A stretch of 64,000 nucleotides of DNA, taken from the NCBI RefSeq assembly GCF_000986785.1, contig NZ_LAYY01000001.1, forward strand, positions 248,001-312,000. Reading direction: 5' to 3'. This DNA is from Mesobacillus campisalis (lineage in GTDB: Bacteria; Bacillota; Bacilli; Bacillales; Cytobacillaceae). Position 1 is the stretch's first letter, and every line of letters starts with the position of its first letter. Under the pieces are notes generated by a model that made no database searches, was not told the origin of the DNA, and was given only the letters and a program-made list of their open reading frames with translations. Of the stretch, positions 62,199 to 64,000 are shown piece after piece. The position numbers and the translations under genes are program-made.

Positions 62199-62276
62199 TT
62201 AGTGTTTTGTTAATCGGCCGACTAGCAGCCAGAATACGAACAGCGCGGAAAGTAAAACACTCAAATGTATAATCAT
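62199..62276 (-). CDS. Possible 25-residue membrane peptide
   Basis: An ATG at 62276 opens a 25-codon frame ending at 62199 with one hydrophobic helix (LSVLLSALFVFWLLVG) and a basic end (RLTKH). A GGACAGGA sequence lies directly before the ATG, which is closer than usual, so the start is weak. The ORF is followed at once by an intrinsic terminator on the same strand, which shows transcription through it, probably from ppk. It is too short for family assignment. Confidence 0.45.
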   Translation of the reverse strand: MIIHLSVLLSALFVFWLLVGRLTKH

Positions 62277-62370
62277 TCCTGTCCAAGTGATAACCCAAGC
62301 TTATTATAAATAGTGCAATTATCAGCTTTACATGATAGGTGCCAGGGACTTTCTATTTCATAAAAACTTT

Positions 62371-64000
62371 TCAAAAACTATCCGAAACTTGGTAAGCGAA
62401 CTGGTAGAGTAAGGTCTGGCTTTCGATTTCCGGTTCATTGGGTTCTTTTTGAACATAATGATAATCACCATTAGAATCTTGTACCCTTGCTTTTACATTA
62501 TCGGCCAACTGAATTTGAAGGATTTCAATAATCCTTTCCTGGATTTCCCTGTTATATATAGGGAAGGAAATTTCAATTCGATTTTCCATATTCCGCGTCA
62601 TTAAATCTGCGGAGGAAAGATAAATTTGTGTATCTCCATTATGATGAAAATAGTAAATTCGGCTATGCTCAAGGAACCGGCCAACGATGCTCCGAACGCG
62701 GATGTTTTCACTAACACCTTCTATGCCGGACCGGAGGCAGCATATGCCGCGGACAATTAAATCAATTTGCACTCCTGCTTGTGACGCCTCGTATAATTTT
62801 AGAATGATATTCTTGTCGGTCAGCGAGTTCATTTTGGCGACAATCCTGCCATTTCCATGTTGTTTATGGAACAGAATTTCTTCGTCAATCAACTCAATTA
62901 ACCGGTCCCTAATGTCGAAGGGAGCAACTGAAAAATGCTGGAAATCCGGTTTTTCCATAAACCCGCTTAAATAGTTGAAGAAATTGGTCGCCTCATTGCC
63001 GAACTCTGGATGTGCCGTAATAAAGCCGATATCCGTATAGGCTTTCGCCGTTTGCTCATTATAATTGCCTGTTCCCAAATGGACAAAGCGCTGGATATCA
63101 TCCCCTACTCTCCGGACGACAAGTGTGATTTTGCTATGTGTTTTTAAATAGGATTTCCCATAGATCACAAGGCAGCCCGCTTTTTCAAGCTCCCTTGCCC
63201 ATTGGACATTATGTTCCTCGTCAAAGCGGGCTTTCAATTCTACCAGAACCAATACCTGTTTCCCGTTTCCAGCAGCCCTTATTAACGATTCAATAATGGG
63301 CGATTGCTCACTAACCCGATACAGTGTCTGCTTGATGGCCAATACATCGGGGTCCTCGGCCGCACATCTGATAAAGTCGACAATTGGCTCGAAGGATTCA
63401 TACGGATGATGAAATAAGATATCCCGTTCCAGGGCGATATCAAAGATACTTTGCTCTTTCCCGGCACCATCCCTAGGAAGATCTCTGGGCGGCTGGGGAA
63501 CTAATCGTTTATAGACAAGATGTTCTTTTACAGGAGCAATCTTTTTAGAGAATTTGGGTAAGTAGGTTAAATCCAGTGGGCCATCGATAAAATAAACATA
63601 TTTTTCATGGACCTCCAACTCTCTTATTAAATTGCCTACTACTTCATCATCTTTGTAATTTTTTGATATTTCAAGACGTACAGGCTCTCCCCATCTTCTC
63701 GTTTTTAATTCTTCTTCAATTTCCTTAAGCAGGTCACGCGCACCCTCTTCATGAATTTCCAGATCAGCATTTCGTGTAATCCGGAATTGCGTGACCGATT
63801 TCACCGTTAATCCAATGAATAATTTATGGATAAAATGGACGATCACATCCTCCAATAAAACGAATTCATACTTATTCTCATCGCAAGGAAGCTCAATGAA
63901 CCTGGCTAGTCCTTTTGGAATTTGTACAATCGCCTTTTTCTCTCGATCCTCAGCATCCTTCCTTTCATCATAAAGAGCCACGGCGATATTTACGCTTCGA
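62371..64000 (-). CDS. ppk: Polyphosphate kinase 1, N-terminus cut by window edge
   Basis: The frame is open from the right edge (codons for RSVNIAVALYDERKD) to the stop at 62371, giving about 543 residues; a full PPK1 is about 690-720, so roughly the first 160 residues lie outside. The enzyme makes polyphosphate from ATP by way of a phosphohistidine. The catalytic histidine region YGKSYLKTHSKITLVVRR, the second conserved histidine in FVHLGTGNYNE, and ELKARFDEEHNVQWA are present. The C-terminal domain has LIVRGICCLRSGI and YLSSADLMTRNME. A GTG at 63981 is inside the gene, not its start. Confidence 0.92.
   Translation of the reverse strand, partial: RSVNIAVALYDERKDAEDREKKAIVQIPKGLARFIELPCDENKYEFVLLEDVIVHFIHKLFIGLTVKSVTQFRITRNADLEIHEEGARDLLKEIEEELKTRRWGEPVRLEISKNYKDDEVVGNLIRELEVHEKYVYFIDGPLDLTYLPKFSKKIAPVKEHLVYKRLVPQPPRDLPRDGAGKEQSIFDIALERDILFHHPYESFEPIVDFIRCAAEDPDVLAIKQTLYRVSEQSPIIESLIRAAGNGKQVLVLVELKARFDEEHNVQWARELEKAGCLVIYGKSYLKTHSKITLVVRRVGDDIQRFVHLGTGNYNEQTAKAYTDIGFITAHPEFGNEATNFFNYLSGFMEKPDFQHFSVAPFDIRDRLIELIDEEILFHKQHGNGRIVAKMNSLTDKNIILKLYEASQAGVQIDLIVRGICCLRSGIEGVSENIRVRSIVGRFLEHSRIYYFHHNGDTQIYLSSADLMTRNMENRIEISFPIYNREIQERIIEILQIQLADNVKARVQDSNGDYHYVQKEPNEPEIESQTLLYQFAYQVSDSF

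Noticed and set aside
62335-62355. Fifth copy of the GTGCCTG hairpin repeat (GGTGCCAGGGAC)
   Set aside because: Only a few bases match one arm and there is no partner arm nearby.
1-64000. CRISPR array, tRNA or rRNA genes, prophage
   Set aside because: No regularly spaced short repeats, cloverleaf sequences, rRNA stretches or phage structural genes were seen.

Overview
The window looks like a chromosomal segment of a low-to-moderate GC, Gram-positive, spore-former-type Bacillaceae (Neobacillus/Mesobacillus/Cytobacillus-like is my guess). The reasons are strong AGGAGG ribosome binding sites with frequent TTG and GTG starts, intrinsic terminators after many genes, XylR/CcpA-type and SigL-type control sites, FIMAH-domain secreted proteins and a lipoprotein-type substrate-binding protein for every ABC or TRAP system. 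No rRNA, tRNA, CRISPR array or intact insertion sequence was found. The ends cut two genes: the tail of a membrane protein (1-139) and the polyphosphate kinase at the right edge.

Layout. 0.5-11.3 kb: a cytoplasmic FAD-dependent oxidoreductase and three large, mutually related, exported beta-propeller proteins with carbohydrate-binding-like, Ig-like, FIMAH or Pro/Gly-rich tail modules. 11.5-13.9 kb: a Gate-domain membrane protein paired with an amidohydrolase. 14.0-15.4 kb: a stand-alone long-form threonine synthase. 15.6-26.8 kb: a SigL (sigma-54) unit in which an enhancer-binding activator precedes UAS palindromes and a textbook -24/-12 promoter driving nine genes: enoyl-CoA hydratase, acyl-CoA dehydrogenase, 3-hydroxyacyl-CoA dehydrogenase, second hydratase, acyl-CoA ligase, TRAP transporter P-M-Q and thiolase. 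This is a complete import, activation and beta-oxidation route for an unknown carboxylate. 27.4-35.3 kb: a GntR regulator, a five-part peptide ABC transporter and a YwrD-like gamma-glutamyltransferase, probably for salvage of gamma-glutamyl peptides.

35.6-46.9 kb is mixed accessory sequence: a DUF4304 protein, a sarcosine oxidase-like enzyme with a decayed 3' copy beside it, an MFS exporter, an ArsR-START fusion regulator with its operator and a SRPBCC partner, oligoendopeptidase F, an APH-like kinase, a relic of the ArsR promoter region, and a sugar (GPH) symporter divergent from a XylR-like ROK repressor with a XylR-type operator and two cre sites. 46.9-49.8 kb: an M20 peptidase, a FrnE-like DsbA protein and a TRIC-type channel.

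The most interesting region is 49.9-57.3 kb. A complete guanine-class purine riboswitch plus terminator precedes an operon of a PotABCD-type ABC transporter, adenine deaminase and a second deaminase-type amidohydrolase. By similarity the transporter would be called a spermidine/putrescine importer, but its control and its neighbours point to uptake of a purine or purine derivative. Short inverted repeats lie at both ends of this operon. After it come a BrnT/BrnA toxin-antitoxin pair with its operator, a FUSC-family membrane protein, glgC, a tiny membrane ORF and ppk.

Three dispersed repeat families run through the window: a ~193-bp CGGAGAAATTCCG-type intergenic module (three copies, same strand), a GTGCCTG...CAGGCAC hairpin (four copies, each just downstream of a minus-strand gene and apparently used as its terminator), and a GGGGACGGTTCT repeat (two inverted copies).
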